From the NCBI RefSeq assembly GCF_018070565.1, contig NZ_JAGPXL010000022.1, positions 1 to 64,000 of the forward strand: 64,000 nucleotides of DNA. Reading direction: 5' to 3'. The position numbers and the translations under genes were made by a program. Every line of letters starts with the position of its first letter. The first letter of the stretch is position 1. The notes beneath the pieces are model-generated. The model was not told the DNA's origin, did not search any database, and worked only from the letters and a program-made list of their open reading frames with translations. Positions 38,258-47,733 of the stretch are shown here, piece by piece. Origin of the DNA: Streptomyces sp. B93. GTDB lineage: Bacteria; Actinomycetota; Actinomycetes; Streptomycetales; Streptomycetaceae.

Positions 38258-40477
38258 CTAGTTCGGGTCCGTCTCTATGACGGCCGTGCGGTCGGTGGTG
38301 CTCTTCAGGGCCAGGCGGAGGGCGCCGATGACGTCCTCGACGGTGACCGCGGTCTTCTGGCCGGTGGCGCGGGTGATGCGGACGTCGTCGAAGGTGCTGC
38401 CGTACAGCTCCTGGAGGGCGGCCTTGTCGTAGCTCTCGACGAGCTTGCCGTCGACGGCCTTGACGCCGAGGAACTTCCACAGGGAGTTCTCGGGGCTGAA
38501 GGCGATCGAGTGGGCCGGGTCGGTCTGGACGGTGACGTTGTCGGACATCGCCGGTTCGGCGAACTCCTTCATCATCCGGTCGACCTCGGCCTTGTCGACG
38601 GTCGGCTGCTTGGCGGTGGTCGGCACCTGGACGGTGGCGGCCGTGCCGGTCTCGACCTGGGTACGGTAGGCCGCCTCGACGGCACTGGCCGCCGGGCCCA
38701 CGGCGATGCCCTTGCCCGCCTTGCCGTAGACCGGGACCGCCTTGCCGGACTCGAACCTGATGGTGCCCTCGGTCACCGACCCGGCGCCGCCGGCGGCCCT
38801 CTCCAGGGCGGCGTTCAGCTTCTCCTCGTCGACGGGCATGACCGGTTCGACGACGCGCTGGTTGCCGAACAGGGAGCCGATGACGGAGACCGGGTTGTAG
38901 TCGCTCTCGGCGGCCGCCGCGACCGTGGCCGTGGCGTCGAACTGGAGGCCCGCCTGGTCCGGCTTGAGCGCGACGGCCTCGCCGTCCACGGACAGCTTCA
39001 GCGGGCTGTTGATCCGGTCGCCGAGGGCGTCGCCGAGCTTCTTGACGGCCTCGTCGCGGGTGCCGCCGCCGATGTCGACGCCGAGCACGGTGGTGCCCTT
39101 GGGCACGTCGGAGTGGTTCATCAGCAGCCCGGCGCCGTAGGCGACACCGGCGACGGCGATCAGGCCGCCGCCGAGCAGTACCAGCTTGTTGCGGCCCTTC
39201 TTCTTGCGGGGGGCCGCGGCGGCGGGCGCGGGCGGCTTCGGCTGCTGCTGCGGCCGGGGCGCGTCCGCGTGCGCGGGGGTGCCGAACGGCGGGGTGCCGC
39301 GGTCGGCGGGGGGGACGACGGGGATGCCGCTGGTGACGGTGTGGCCGGAGACGTTGTCCGCGGTGTTGCCGTAGAGGCCGCCGGGGGGTTCGGGGGCGGG
39401 CTTCTGCGGGGTGAGGATCGCGGTGTCGTCGCTCAGTCCGCCGCCGGGGCCGTGGCCGGGGGCGCCAGGGGCCGTACGCGGCCCGCCGCCCGCCGTTCCG
39501 GGGCCGCCCGGAGCGTTGGGCCCGGCCGGGCCGCCGGGGCGGCCGGGAGCCGCTCCAGGGCCGCCGACGGCGGGCAGCCGGGGGCCGTCGCCGGTGACCG
39601 GGCCGCCGGTCGGGCCGCTGGGGTGCTGGGCCGCGCCGGGGCCGCCGAAGCCGCCGTAGGGGTCCTGGGCGTGCTGGCCGGTCTGGCTGCTCGGGTCGTC
39701 GTCGGAGAAGTACGGCAGGTCGTCGCGGCGCGGCTCGGGGCCGCGCTGACCGGCCGTCAGCGCCTCGGTGACGTCGAAGGAGCCGGTCCCGCCGCCGTGG
39801 CCGGGCGCCACGGGGCCGCCGGTGGCGCCCGGGAGCCCGGCGCCGTTCGTGCCGCCGCCCTGCATGTTCATGGAGCCGCCGGAGCCACCGGGACGCCCGG
39901 CACCCGGCCGAGGCCCGGCCGGGACACCCGCACCCGCACCCGGCGTGCCCGGAGCGGGGGAAGCGCCGGAGGCGGACGCGCCGTTGGCGGTGGAGCCGCC
40001 CTGACCGGCCTTGGGCGCCTGGGACTTGCGCGGCGCGAACCAGTCGCTGGTCTTCTCGCCGCCACCCGGGCCACCGGCACCGCCGGGACCACCGCTGCCA
40101 CCGGCCGCGCCCATCGCGCCCGTTCCGCCGGACGCGGCGGCCCCCGCGGGCTCCACGGAGCGCTCGGCACCGCCCAGCGCGGCGGCGGGCACCCCACCGG
40201 ACGGCGTCGGCGTCCCGCCCTCGGTCGCGCCCGTGTCCTCGGTCTCACCGACGGGCTTGCGCACGACGACCGGCGGAATCGGCCGCGATCCGGGGATGTT
40301 GATCCGGATCCGGGTCGTCAGCGTGGTCTCGGTCTTGCGGTCCTCAGGCTGTGCGGCCGTACGGCCCGCGTCCGCGTTGCCGCCCGTGGGCGTGCCGTAG
40401 GGCGGCGTCCCCGACGGGTAGGCGGCTCCGCCGCGCCCGTTGGGCCCGGAGGACGGACTGTCAGTTTCACGACTCAA
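38258..40477 (-). CDS. Large peptidoglycan-binding-domain membrane protein
   Basis: The 739-residue protein has about 430 residues of Gly/Pro/Ala-rich cytoplasmic sequence, one membrane helix (about 431-450), then an outer region with repeated PG_binding_4-type domains (TTVLGVDIGGGTRDEAVKKL, LSVDGEAVALKPDQAGLQFD; KAVPVYGKAGKGIAVG). Such domains commonly precede VanW or L,D-transpeptidase domains, but none is seen after them. It probably binds cell wall. TTG at 40477 is chosen because GGGAG is 8 bases upstream; an ATG 40 codons earlier has no site. Convergent with SirB1-like gene. Confidence 0.72.
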   Translation of the reverse strand: MSRETDSPSSGPNGRGGAAYPSGTPPYGTPTGGNADAGRTAAQPEDRKTETTLTTRIRINIPGSRPIPPVVVRKPVGETEDTGATEGGTPTPSGGVPAAALGGAERSVEPAGAAASGGTGAMGAAGGSGGPGGAGGPGGGEKTSDWFAPRKSQAPKAGQGGSTANGASASGASPAPGTPGAGAGVPAGPRPGAGRPGGSGGSMNMQGGGTNGAGLPGATGGPVAPGHGGGTGSFDVTEALTAGQRGPEPRRDDLPYFSDDDPSSQTGQHAQDPYGGFGGPGAAQHPSGPTGGPVTGDGPRLPAVGGPGAAPGRPGGPAGPNAPGGPGTAGGGPRTAPGAPGHGPGGGLSDDTAILTPQKPAPEPPGGLYGNTADNVSGHTVTSGIPVVPPADRGTPPFGTPAHADAPRPQQQPKPPAPAAAAPRKKKGRNKLVLLGGGLIAVAGVAYGAGLLMNHSDVPKGTTVLGVDIGGGTRDEAVKKLGDALGDRINSPLKLSVDGEAVALKPDQAGLQFDATATVAAAAESDYNPVSVIGSLFGNQRVVEPVMPVDEEKLNAALERAAGGAGSVTEGTIRFESGKAVPVYGKAGKGIAVGPAASAVEAAYRTQVETGTAATVQVPTTAKQPTVDKAEVDRMMKEFAEPAMSDNVTVQTDPAHSIAFSPENSLWKFLGVKAVDGKLVESYDKAALQELYGSTFDDVRITRATGQKTAVTVEDVIGALRLALKSTTDRTAVIETDPN

Positions 40478-40698
40478 GGCAGGTTCTCCCGGTTGGCTCG
40501 CCGCCCGCTGCGACCTCGCTCTGCTAGGGCCCCCCTCCGCTGGAGGGGACCAGAGAGCCTGGGGGAGGCTCGGCGGCGGGACCACCATACTGGCCACTTC
40601 TGGCGCTTATCCCATGACCGCCGTGGAAACCCACACCGGACTCGCACGAGTGCGGGACGGCGAACTGGTACGTCAATGCCAAGTCGGACGACCCGGAC

Positions 40699-41082
40699 CT
40701 ACGGTTGCCGGCCCGTCACCAAGGTGGCGCACATCACAGCCACACCCATGCCGCCGAGGAGGAAGAGGTACGAACCGGCTCCCGCGGCGAACAGGAAGTC
40801 GCCCTCCGGACGGCTGGCGGTGAGCAGTACCACGGCGACCATCCAGCCCGCGGCGGGTGCGATCGCCCCGCCCCGGCCGCCGAGCGCGCGGGCGCCGCCG
40901 ACGAACAGTCCGGCCGCACCGGCGAGCGCGAGCAGCAGCCCGCCGGGGAACCAGCCGTCCTGCACCAGCGCCCCGGCGCAGCCGACGACCGCGCCGAGCA
41001 GGAAGAGTCCCAGGTAGAGGGCGATCCGCAGGGCGGAGGGCCGGTGCAGGGGCTGGGCGAGCAGCGATCCGCGGTCGCTCAT
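40699..41082 (-). CDS. DUF6113-like four-helix membrane protein
   Basis: The 127-residue protein has four membrane segments (about 20-42, 46-66, 73-90, 100-122). Its ATG overlaps the mshB stop in ATGA, so the two are translationally coupled. A small membrane protein follows mshB in mycobacteria too (Rv1171-like). Function unknown. Confidence 0.75.
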   Translation of the reverse strand: MSDRGSLLAQPLHRPSALRIALYLGLFLLGAVVGCAGALVQDGWFPGGLLLALAGAAGLFVGGARALGGRGGAIAPAAGWMVAVVLLTASRPEGDFLFAAGAGSYLFLLGGMGVAVMCATLVTGRQP

Positions 41083-41951
41083 GCCGACCCCTCCGGTTCC
41101 CCGGGGGCCAGCCCGGCGAAGAGGTCGCGTTCGTCCGTCGCGCCCGGCTCGCCGCTCACCAGCTCGTAGTACTCGGTGGTGAAGATCGGCTGGGCCAGTT
41201 CGTTGGAGAGCGCGAAGTACGGCCCGGCGACCTCGATCTGGGTGGCGTGCGCCCGCATCGCGGCTGCCTTGGCGGTGGCGTACGCGGTGCCGTCGACGGT
41301 GGTGGTGACGCGCTCGTCGAGGACGACGCCGGGTACGTCGTCGAGGGTGGCGCTCTTGGTGAAGGGCAGGCCGGGCAGGGCGTCGGCGAGGCGGGCGAAT
41401 GCCTCCTCGGCGGCGCCGCGCGGTACGCGGTTCCAGTAGATCTTGGCGATGGGGCAGCCCGCCTCGGCGGCCAGCTCGGCGGCGCGCATGGCGATGCGGT
41501 GGGCCTTGATGTGGTCGGGGTGGCCGTAGCCGCCGTGCGGGTCGTAGGTGACCAGGACCTGGGGGCGGACCTCGCGGATGATCTCGACCAGCTGGGCGGC
41601 GGCCTCGTCGAGGTCGGCCTGCCAGAGGCAGTCGGGGTCGTCGTTGTCGGGCAGGCCCATCATCCCGGAGTCCTGGTAGCGGCCGGGGCCGCCGAGCTGA
41701 CGGAAGTCCTCCACGCCGAGCGCGCGCATGGCGGCGGCCAGCTCGCCGAGCCGGTGCTCGCCTAGGGCGGCGCCGGTGAGGTGGGCGAGCCCGGGCGGGA
41801 TCACCTCGCCATGCTCACCGAGGGTGCAGGTGACCAGGGTCACATGGGCACCCTCGGCCGCGTACCTGGCCATGGTCGCGCCGTTGTTGATCGACTCGTC
41901 GTCCGGGTGCGCGTGCACCAGCAGCAGACGACGCGCGGGCAGTACCGTCAT
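41079..41951 (-). CDS. mshB: GlcNAc-Ins deacetylase of mycothiol synthesis
   Basis: The 290-residue LmbE-like zinc deacetylase has AHPDDE (residues 14-19) and GGYGHPDH, giving His15, Asp18 and His147 as zinc ligands and Asp17 as catalytic base. MshB converts GlcNAc-Ins to GlcN-Ins in the second step of mycothiol biosynthesis. The length and the coupled small membrane gene match mycobacterial mshB, favouring this over other LmbE deacetylases such as mca. ATG start. Confidence 0.92.
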   Translation of the reverse strand: MTVLPARRLLLVHAHPDDESINNGATMARYAAEGAHVTLVTCTLGEHGEVIPPGLAHLTGAALGEHRLGELAAAMRALGVEDFRQLGGPGRYQDSGMMGLPDNDDPDCLWQADLDEAAAQLVEIIREVRPQVLVTYDPHGGYGHPDHIKAHRIAMRAAELAAEAGCPIAKIYWNRVPRGAAEEAFARLADALPGLPFTKSATLDDVPGVVLDERVTTTVDGTAYATAKAAAMRAHATQIEVAGPYFALSNELAQPIFTTEYYELVSGEPGATDERDLFAGLAPGEPEGSA

Positions 41952-41995
41952 GCACCCACCCTACGAGGCGCCGCCGACACTGCCGCGCGGTCCTC

Positions 41996-42190
41996 TCAGA
42001 ACTTGATGCTGCCGATCATCCCCGCGATGTTCGTCGTCAGCTCGCTGATCGTGGGAGCGACGGTCGAGGACGCGAGGTAGAAGCCGAGGAGCATGCAGAC
42101 GATGGCGTGCCCCGCCTTCAGGCCTGACTTCTTGATCAGCAGGAAGACGATGATCGCCAGCAGCACCACCGCCGAAATCGAGAGTGCCAC
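41996..42190 (-). CDS. Small two-helix membrane protein
   Basis: A 64-residue protein with two hydrophobic segments (SISAVVLLAIIVFLLI and AIVCMLLGFYLASS) and a short polar tail. GTG start with GGAGGTGA 7 bases before. It lies upstream of mshB by 44 bp on the same strand and so may lead that operon. I recall small proteins of this look near Streptomyces mobile elements, but here no other mobile gene is present. Function unknown. Confidence 0.7.
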   Translation of the reverse strand: MALSISAVVLLAIIVFLLIKKSGLKAGHAIVCMLLGFYLASSTVAPTISELTTNIAGMIGSIKF

Positions 42191-42378
42191 GGCGGCTCAC
42201 CTCCAAGAACCCGGGAACGTGGGGGAAACGGTCGAGGAACAGGTCTGGGAACAGTGCGAGGGAACGGGTAAATCCATACAGCAGCCAGCAGGTTGATACC
42301 CACGCAGCGCTAGTGATCATAACTATCCGTACGTGCGCATCGATCGGCGCACGGCCGCACAAGGGGGCGCATGGCCAA

Positions 42379-42384
42379 TATGGT
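42379..42384 (+). promoter_or_regulatory. Putative -10 box, leaderless S9 peptidase mRNA
   Basis: TATGGT ends 6 bases before the ATG at 42391, with no ribosome-binding site in between. Confidence 0.5.
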
Positions 42385-42390
42385 CAGGGC

Positions 42391-44511
42391 ATGACGATGG
42401 CGCCTGATTCCTTCCCCCGACGGCACGCCCGCAGCCAGCGCTTCACGCTCGGCGCGCCGCGTTCGTTCACGGTGGCTCCCGACGGTTCCCGTGTCGTGTT
42501 CGTGCGCTCCCGCTCCGGTACCGACCGGGCCGGTGTGCTGTGGGTTCTCGACCTGGCGGACGGCTCGGAACGGGTGGCGGCCGACCCGCGCGCCCTGCTC
42601 GGCGGCGCCGAGGAGGACCTGCCGCCGGAGGAGCGGGCGCGGCGCGAGCGCAGCCGTGAGGGCGGCGCGGGCATCGTCGGCTACGCCACCGACACGGCCG
42701 TGGAGCTGGCGTCTTTCGCCTTGTCAGGGCGGCTTTTCACGGCCGAGCTGCGGGCCGGTACGGCACGTCAGCTGCCCACCGCGCAGCCGGTGGTCGATCC
42801 GCGTCCGTCGCCCGACGGACGGCATGTCGCCTATGTCGCGCGGGGCGCGTTGCGGGTGGTCGGCGCGGAGGGCGCGGACGACCGGGCGCTCGCCGAGCCG
42901 GAGTCGGAGGGGGTTTCCTACGGTCTGGCCGAGTTCATCGCGGCCGAGGAAATGGCGCGTTCGCGTGGGTTCTGGTGGTCGCCGGAGTCCGACCGGCTCC
43001 TGGTGGCGCGCGTGGACGACACGCCGGTGAGGCGGTGGTGGATCTCCGACCCCGCCCGGCCGGAGCGTGACCCACAACACGTCCCCTACCCGGCCGCCGG
43101 GACGGCCAACGCGGAGGTCCGGCTGCTGGTGATCGGCCTGGACGGCTCGCGCACGGAGGTGGTCTGGGACCGGGCGCGCTATCCGTACCTGGCTCGAGTG
43201 CACTGGTCAGCGGCGGGTGCTCCACTGCTGCTCGTACAGGCGCGCGACCAGCGCAGCCAGCTGTACCTGGCGGTGGACCCGGACACGGGCGCGACCCGGA
43301 TGGTGCATGCCGACGAAGATCCGATTTGGCTTGATCTTTTCCCCGGGGTGCCGTGCTGGACCCCGTCCGGGCAGCTGGTGCGGATCGCGGACGAGGGAGG
43401 CGCTCGGGTACTCGCGGTCGGTGAACGCCCGCTGACCGGGCCGCAGTTGCACCTGCGGGCGGTGCTCGACGTCTCCGACGACGACGTGCTGGTCTCGGCG
43501 TCCGCCGGGGCGGAGGCCACGGCCGCGGAGATCGGCGAGGTCCATGTGTACCGGGTCAACGAACTCGGCTGGGAACGTGTCTCCCAGGAGCCCGGTGTGC
43601 ACACGGCGGTGCGCTCCGGGGACGTGACCGTGCTGGTCTCGGCGGCGCTCGACCGGCCGGGGGCGCTGGTGCGGGTGCTGCGGGACGGCAAGCAGGTGGC
43701 GACTGTCCCCTCGTACGCGGAAGATCCTGGTCTGTCCCCGCGCATCACGCTCACCTTGGGGGGCGCACGGCAGATCCCATGCGCCGTGCTTATGCCTCGG
43801 GACTACGCCGGTGACACCGCGCTCCCCGTGCTCCTCGACCCGTACGGCGGGCCGCACGGCCAGCGGGTGGTCGCGGCGCACAACGCGCACCTCACCTCAC
43901 AGTGGTTCGCCGACCAGGGCTTCGCGGTGGTCGTGGCGGACGGCCGGGGCACCCCCGGGCGCTCCCCCGCCTGGGAGAAGGCGATCAGGGACGAGGTCGC
44001 GGCGGTCGTGCTCGAGGACCAGATCGACGCGCTCCGGGCCCTCGCCGCCGACTTCCCGCTCGACCTCGACCGGGTCGCCGTTCGCGGCTGGTCCTTCGGC
44101 GGCTATCTGGCGGGGCTCGCGGTGCTGCGGCGCCCCGACGTCTTCCACGCGGCGGTGGTCGGCGCCCCGGTCACGGACGTACGGCTGTACGACACCCACT
44201 ACCAGGAGCGCTATCTGGGACACCCGGACGAGCAGCCCGAGGTCTACCGGCGCAACTCGATGATCGACGACGAGGGCCTGGTCGACGCGGCCGAGCCGCA
44301 CCGGCCGATGCTGATCGTGCACGGCATGGTCGACGACAACGTGGTCGTCGCGCACTCCCTGCGGCTCTCCTCCGCCCTGCTGGCCGCGGGCCGCCCGCAC
44401 GAGGTGCTGCCGCTGTCCGGCGTCACCCACATGACCCCCCAGGAACAGGTCGCGGAGAACCTGCTGCTGCTCCAGGTGGACTTCCTACGGCGCGCCCTGA
44501 ATCTGAGCTGA
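42391..44511 (+). CDS. S9 family prolyl oligopeptidase (DPP-IV-like)
   Basis: The 706-residue serine peptidase has an N-terminal beta-propeller (FTVAPDGSRVVFV, PSPDGRHVAYVARG, and DPP-IV-like GLAEFIAAEEMARSRGFWWSPESD, whose double Glu binds the substrate N-terminus) and a C-terminal alpha/beta hydrolase domain. The triad is Ser568 (GWSFGGY), Asp648 or Asp649 (HGMVDDN) and His680 (GVTHMT). No signal peptide, so cytosolic. It may trim dipeptides from peptides imported by the adjacent oligopeptide transporters (inference from position). Recalled S. coelicolor annotation is prolyl aminopeptidase. Confidence 0.88.
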   Translation: MTMAPDSFPRRHARSQRFTLGAPRSFTVAPDGSRVVFVRSRSGTDRAGVLWVLDLADGSERVAADPRALLGGAEEDLPPEERARRERSREGGAGIVGYATDTAVELASFALSGRLFTAELRAGTARQLPTAQPVVDPRPSPDGRHVAYVARGALRVVGAEGADDRALAEPESEGVSYGLAEFIAAEEMARSRGFWWSPESDRLLVARVDDTPVRRWWISDPARPERDPQHVPYPAAGTANAEVRLLVIGLDGSRTEVVWDRARYPYLARVHWSAAGAPLLLVQARDQRSQLYLAVDPDTGATRMVHADEDPIWLDLFPGVPCWTPSGQLVRIADEGGARVLAVGERPLTGPQLHLRAVLDVSDDDVLVSASAGAEATAAEIGEVHVYRVNELGWERVSQEPGVHTAVRSGDVTVLVSAALDRPGALVRVLRDGKQVATVPSYAEDPGLSPRITLTLGGARQIPCAVLMPRDYAGDTALPVLLDPYGGPHGQRVVAAHNAHLTSQWFADQGFAVVVADGRGTPGRSPAWEKAIRDEVAAVVLEDQIDALRALAADFPLDLDRVAVRGWSFGGYLAGLAVLRRPDVFHAAVVGAPVTDVRLYDTHYQERYLGHPDEQPEVYRRNSMIDDEGLVDAAEPHRPMLIVHGMVDDNVVVAHSLRLSSALLAAGRPHEVLPLSGVTHMTPQEQVAENLLLLQVDFLRRALNLS

Positions 44512-44614
44512 GCCAAGGACATTCCACGGAGCACCGCAACCATCAATTGAGGAACCACGACGAAACACCGGCGAGGTCCGCGAAGGCGGCGCCGGTTCAG
44601 GCGCAAAAAGGGGC

Positions 44615-44650
44615 AACGGGCCGGGATGACATGGCGCATCCCGGCCCGTT
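44615..44650. terminator. Bidirectional terminator
   Basis: AACGGGCCGGGATG (44615-44628) and CATCCCGGCCCGTT (44637-44650) form a perfect 14-bp stem with an 8-nt loop, between the S9 peptidase gene and the convergent transporter operon. Confidence 0.8.
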
Positions 44651-44729
44651 TACGGCACCCGCACGGCCGTACGCTCCACAGCGTGCCGCGTCCGTATATC
44701 GGAACCGGGTCGCGGGAGTTGCCTCCGTG

Positions 44730-45770
44730 TTACTCGTTCTCGGCCTCCGGCGGGACCACCTGTTTCTCCTCCGCGAAGTGGCACGCCGAGTCGTGGACGG
44801 CCGGGCCCCTCGCCCCCTGGAACGCCTCCGGGACCGCCAGCGCCGGGACCTCCACCACACAGCGTTCGCGGGCCTTCCAGCAGCGGGTGCGGAAGCGGCA
44901 GCCGGAGGGCACCTTCGTCGGGGAGGGCACGTCACCGGCGAGGATGATCCGCTCCCGGTGCTCCCGGGCCTCCGGGTCGGGCACCGGGACCGCGGAGAGC
45001 AGCGCCTGGGTGTACGGGTGGGTGGGGTGGTCGTAGATCTCGGCGTCCGAGCCGGTCTCCACGATCCGGCCGAGGTACATCACCCCGACCCGGTCGGAGA
45101 TGTGCCGCACGATCGACAGGTCGTGGGCGATGAAGACGTACGACAGGTCGAACTCGTCCTGGAGGCGCGCCATCAGGTTGATGACCTGCGCCTGCACCGA
45201 CACGTCCAGCGCCGACACCGGCTCGTCGGCGACGATGATCTCGGGGCGCAGCGCCAGCCCCCGGGCGATGCCGATGCGCTGGCGCTGGCCGCCGGAGAAC
45301 TGGTGCGGATAGCGGTTGATGTACTCGGGGTTGAGGCCGACGACGTCCAGCAGGTCCTGCACCCTCGTGCGCCGGTCGCCCTTGGGGGCGGCCTCGGGGT
45401 GGATCTCGTACGCCTCGCCGATGATGTCGCCGACGGTCATCCGGGGGTTGAGGGAGGTGTACGGGTCCTGGAAGACCATCTGGATGTTGCGGCGTACCGC
45501 CTTCAGCGCGCGGCCGGAGAGGTGGGTGATGTCCTCGCCCTTGTACCTGATCGTCCCGGCGGTCGGTTTCTCCAGGCTGACCAGCATCTTCGCGACCGTG
45601 GACTTGCCGCAGCCGGACTCGCCGACGATGCCGAGGGTCTCGCCGCGGTCGAGGGTGAAGTCGACGCCGTCCACGGCCTTCACGGCGCCGATCTGCTTCT
45701 TGAAGAGGATGCCCTGGGTCAGCGGGTAGTGCTTGACCAGCCCGCTGACCTCCAGGATCGGCTCAGCCAT
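44730..45770 (-). CDS. Oligopeptide ABC transporter ATPase, OppF-like
   Basis: The 346-residue nucleotide-binding protein has Walker A GESGCGKS, signature FSGGQRQR, Walker B IIVADEP, and the OppF/DppF C-terminal Cys-rich motif CRFRTRCWKARERC. It is the last gene of a five-gene peptide-importer operon (44730-50293) and overlaps the OppD gene by 8 bp. It hydrolyses ATP with OppD at the cytoplasmic face. Confidence 0.9.
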   Translation of the reverse strand: MAEPILEVSGLVKHYPLTQGILFKKQIGAVKAVDGVDFTLDRGETLGIVGESGCGKSTVAKMLVSLEKPTAGTIRYKGEDITHLSGRALKAVRRNIQMVFQDPYTSLNPRMTVGDIIGEAYEIHPEAAPKGDRRTRVQDLLDVVGLNPEYINRYPHQFSGGQRQRIGIARGLALRPEIIVADEPVSALDVSVQAQVINLMARLQDEFDLSYVFIAHDLSIVRHISDRVGVMYLGRIVETGSDAEIYDHPTHPYTQALLSAVPVPDPEAREHRERIILAGDVPSPTKVPSGCRFRTRCWKARERCVVEVPALAVPEAFQGARGPAVHDSACHFAEEKQVVPPEAENE

Positions 45771-46743
45771 GCAGGCACTCCCTCCAGAAGTGGCAGGCGC
45801 TGCCCCGGTCCGGACGGCCCTCGATCTCGTACAGGGGCGGCTCGTCGGTGGTGCAGACGTCCCGTGCCAGCGGGCAGCGCGGGTGGAAGGCGCAGCCCGG
45901 CGGGATGCGCAGCAGGCTGGGCGGCAGGCCCTTGATGGCGTACAGCTCCTGGCCCTTCTGGTCCAGGCGCGGGATGGAGTCGAGCAGGCCGCGCGTGTAC
46001 GGGTGGGCGGGGGCCTTGTAGATGTCGTGGACGGGCGCGGACTCCACGATGCGGCCCGCGTACATCACGGCGATCCGGTCCGCGACGTCGGCGACCACGC
46101 CGAGGTCGTGGGTGATCAGGATGAGTCCCATGTGGTACTCGCGCTGCAACTCCGCGAGCAGCTCCATGACCTGGGCCTGGACGGTGACGTCGAGGGCGGT
46201 GGTGGGCTCGTCGGCGATGATCAGCTTGGGTTCCAGGGCGAGCGCCATCGCGATCATGATCCGCTGGCGCATACCGCCGGAGAACTGGTGCGGGTACTGC
46301 CGTACGCGCTCCTTGGCGGCGGGGATGCGGACCCGGTCCATCAGCTCCACGGCCCTGGCCCGCGCGTCCTTCCGGGACATCCCGCGGTGCACGGTGAACA
46401 TCTCGCCGAGCTGGTCGCCCACCGAGAGCACCGGGTTGAGGGCGGACAGCGCGTCCTGGAAGATCATCGCCATCTCGGCGCCGCGGACCTTCCTGCGCTC
46501 CTCCTCCTTCAGCTTCAACAGGTCCCGGCCCTGGAAGAGGACCTCGCCGCCGGTGATCCGGCCGGGCGGCATGTCGAGGATGCCCATGACGGCCTGGGCG
46601 GTGACCGACTTGCCGGAGCCGGACTCGCCGAGCACGGCGAGCGTCTCGCCCGCGTCCACCTGGTAGTTGACGCCGTTGACGGCCTTGGCGACCCCGTCCC
46701 GGGTGTGGAACTCCACGTGCAGGTCGCGTACGTCGAGCAGCAT
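45763..46743 (-). CDS. Oligopeptide ABC transporter ATPase, OppD-like
   Basis: The 326-residue partner ATPase has Walker A GESGSGKS, signature FSGGMRQR, LIIADEPTTALDVT, and a C-terminal CAFHPRCPLARDVC. GAGGTGAG lies 8 bases before the ATG. It follows the OppC-like gene by 9 bases. Confidence 0.9.
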   Translation of the reverse strand: MLLDVRDLHVEFHTRDGVAKAVNGVNYQVDAGETLAVLGESGSGKSVTAQAVMGILDMPPGRITGGEVLFQGRDLLKLKEEERRKVRGAEMAMIFQDALSALNPVLSVGDQLGEMFTVHRGMSRKDARARAVELMDRVRIPAAKERVRQYPHQFSGGMRQRIMIAMALALEPKLIIADEPTTALDVTVQAQVMELLAELQREYHMGLILITHDLGVVADVADRIAVMYAGRIVESAPVHDIYKAPAHPYTRGLLDSIPRLDQKGQELYAIKGLPPSLLRIPPGCAFHPRCPLARDVCTTDEPPLYEIEGRPDRGSACHFWRECLHG

Positions 46744-46752
46744 GGCGGCGGC

Positions 46753-47733
46753 TCACCTCAGCTTGGGGTCGAGGGCGTCGCGCACCGCGTCGCCGAGCAT
46801 GATGAACGCGAGCACGGTGATCGCCAGCGCTCCGGAGGGCCACAGCAGGGCGTGCGGGGCGTTGCGGATGTAGGGGGAGGCGGCGGAGATGTCGATGCCC
46901 CAGGACACGCTCGGCGGCCTGAGCCCGACCCCGAGGAAGGACAGCGTGGCCTCCAGCGCGATGTAGGTGCCGAGCGCGATGGTGGCGACCACGATCACCG
47001 GGGCGACGGCGTTGGGCGCGATGTGCCGCAGCAGCAGCCGGGAGTTGGAGGCGCCGAGGGCGCGGGCGGCCTGGACGTAGTCGTTCTGCTTGGCGGTGAT
47101 GACCGAGCCGCGGGCGATGCGGGAGATCTGCGGCCAGCCGAGCAGCACGATGAACCCGATGACGGGCCAGATGGTGTTGCTGGTGACCACCGACAGCAGC
47201 ACGAGTCCGCCGAGGACGACGGGGATGGCGAAGAAGACGTCGGTGATCCGGGAGAGGACGGAGTCGGAGGCGCCGCCGAAGAACCCGGCGAGGGCGCCCA
47301 GGACGCTGCCCAGCAGGGCCACCCCGAGCGTGGACAGCACCCCGACCGCGACGGACATACGGGCCCCGTAGACGGTCCTGGTGTAGACGTCGCAGCCCTG
47401 CCCGTTGAAGCCGAACGGATGGCCGGGCTGGGAGCCTTCCTGCGCCTTGGAGAGGTCGCACTGGAGCGGGTTGCCGGAGGCGATCAGCGACGGCCACAGG
47501 GAGATCACGATCAGAAAGAGGATGAACAGGCCCGAGCAGATGAAGACCGGGTTGCGGCGCAGATCGTGCCAGGCGTCGGACCACAGGGACCGCGGCTTCT
47601 CCTGGGGCCCGGTGCCGACCGGACCGCCCGGGGTCTTCTCCAGGGTCTCCGCCTCGTCCAGGCCCAGGTCCATGGCGCCGCCCTGACCGGTGGAGGCGAT
47701 GGCGTTGTCGGGCTCACGCGGCGGCTCAGGCAT
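46753..47733 (-). CDS. Oligopeptide ABC permease, OppC-like
   Basis: The 326-residue membrane permease has a cytoplasmic N-terminus of about 55 residues, six membrane segments and the EAA loop (ARALGASNSRLLLRHIAPNAVAPVIV). It overlaps the OppB-like gene by 8 bp. With OppB it forms the membrane channel. Confidence 0.9.
   Translation of the reverse strand: MPEPPREPDNAIASTGQGGAMDLGLDEAETLEKTPGGPVGTGPQEKPRSLWSDAWHDLRRNPVFICSGLFILFLIVISLWPSLIASGNPLQCDLSKAQEGSQPGHPFGFNGQGCDVYTRTVYGARMSVAVGVLSTLGVALLGSVLGALAGFFGGASDSVLSRITDVFFAIPVVLGGLVLLSVVTSNTIWPVIGFIVLLGWPQISRIARGSVITAKQNDYVQAARALGASNSRLLLRHIAPNAVAPVIVVATIALGTYIALEATLSFLGVGLRPPSVSWGIDISAASPYIRNAPHALLWPSGALAITVLAFIMLGDAVRDALDPKLR

Noticed and set aside
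41996..42190. Small membrane protein as a trace of a mobile element
   Set aside because: No integrase, replication or transfer gene and no attachment-site repeat is seen nearby.
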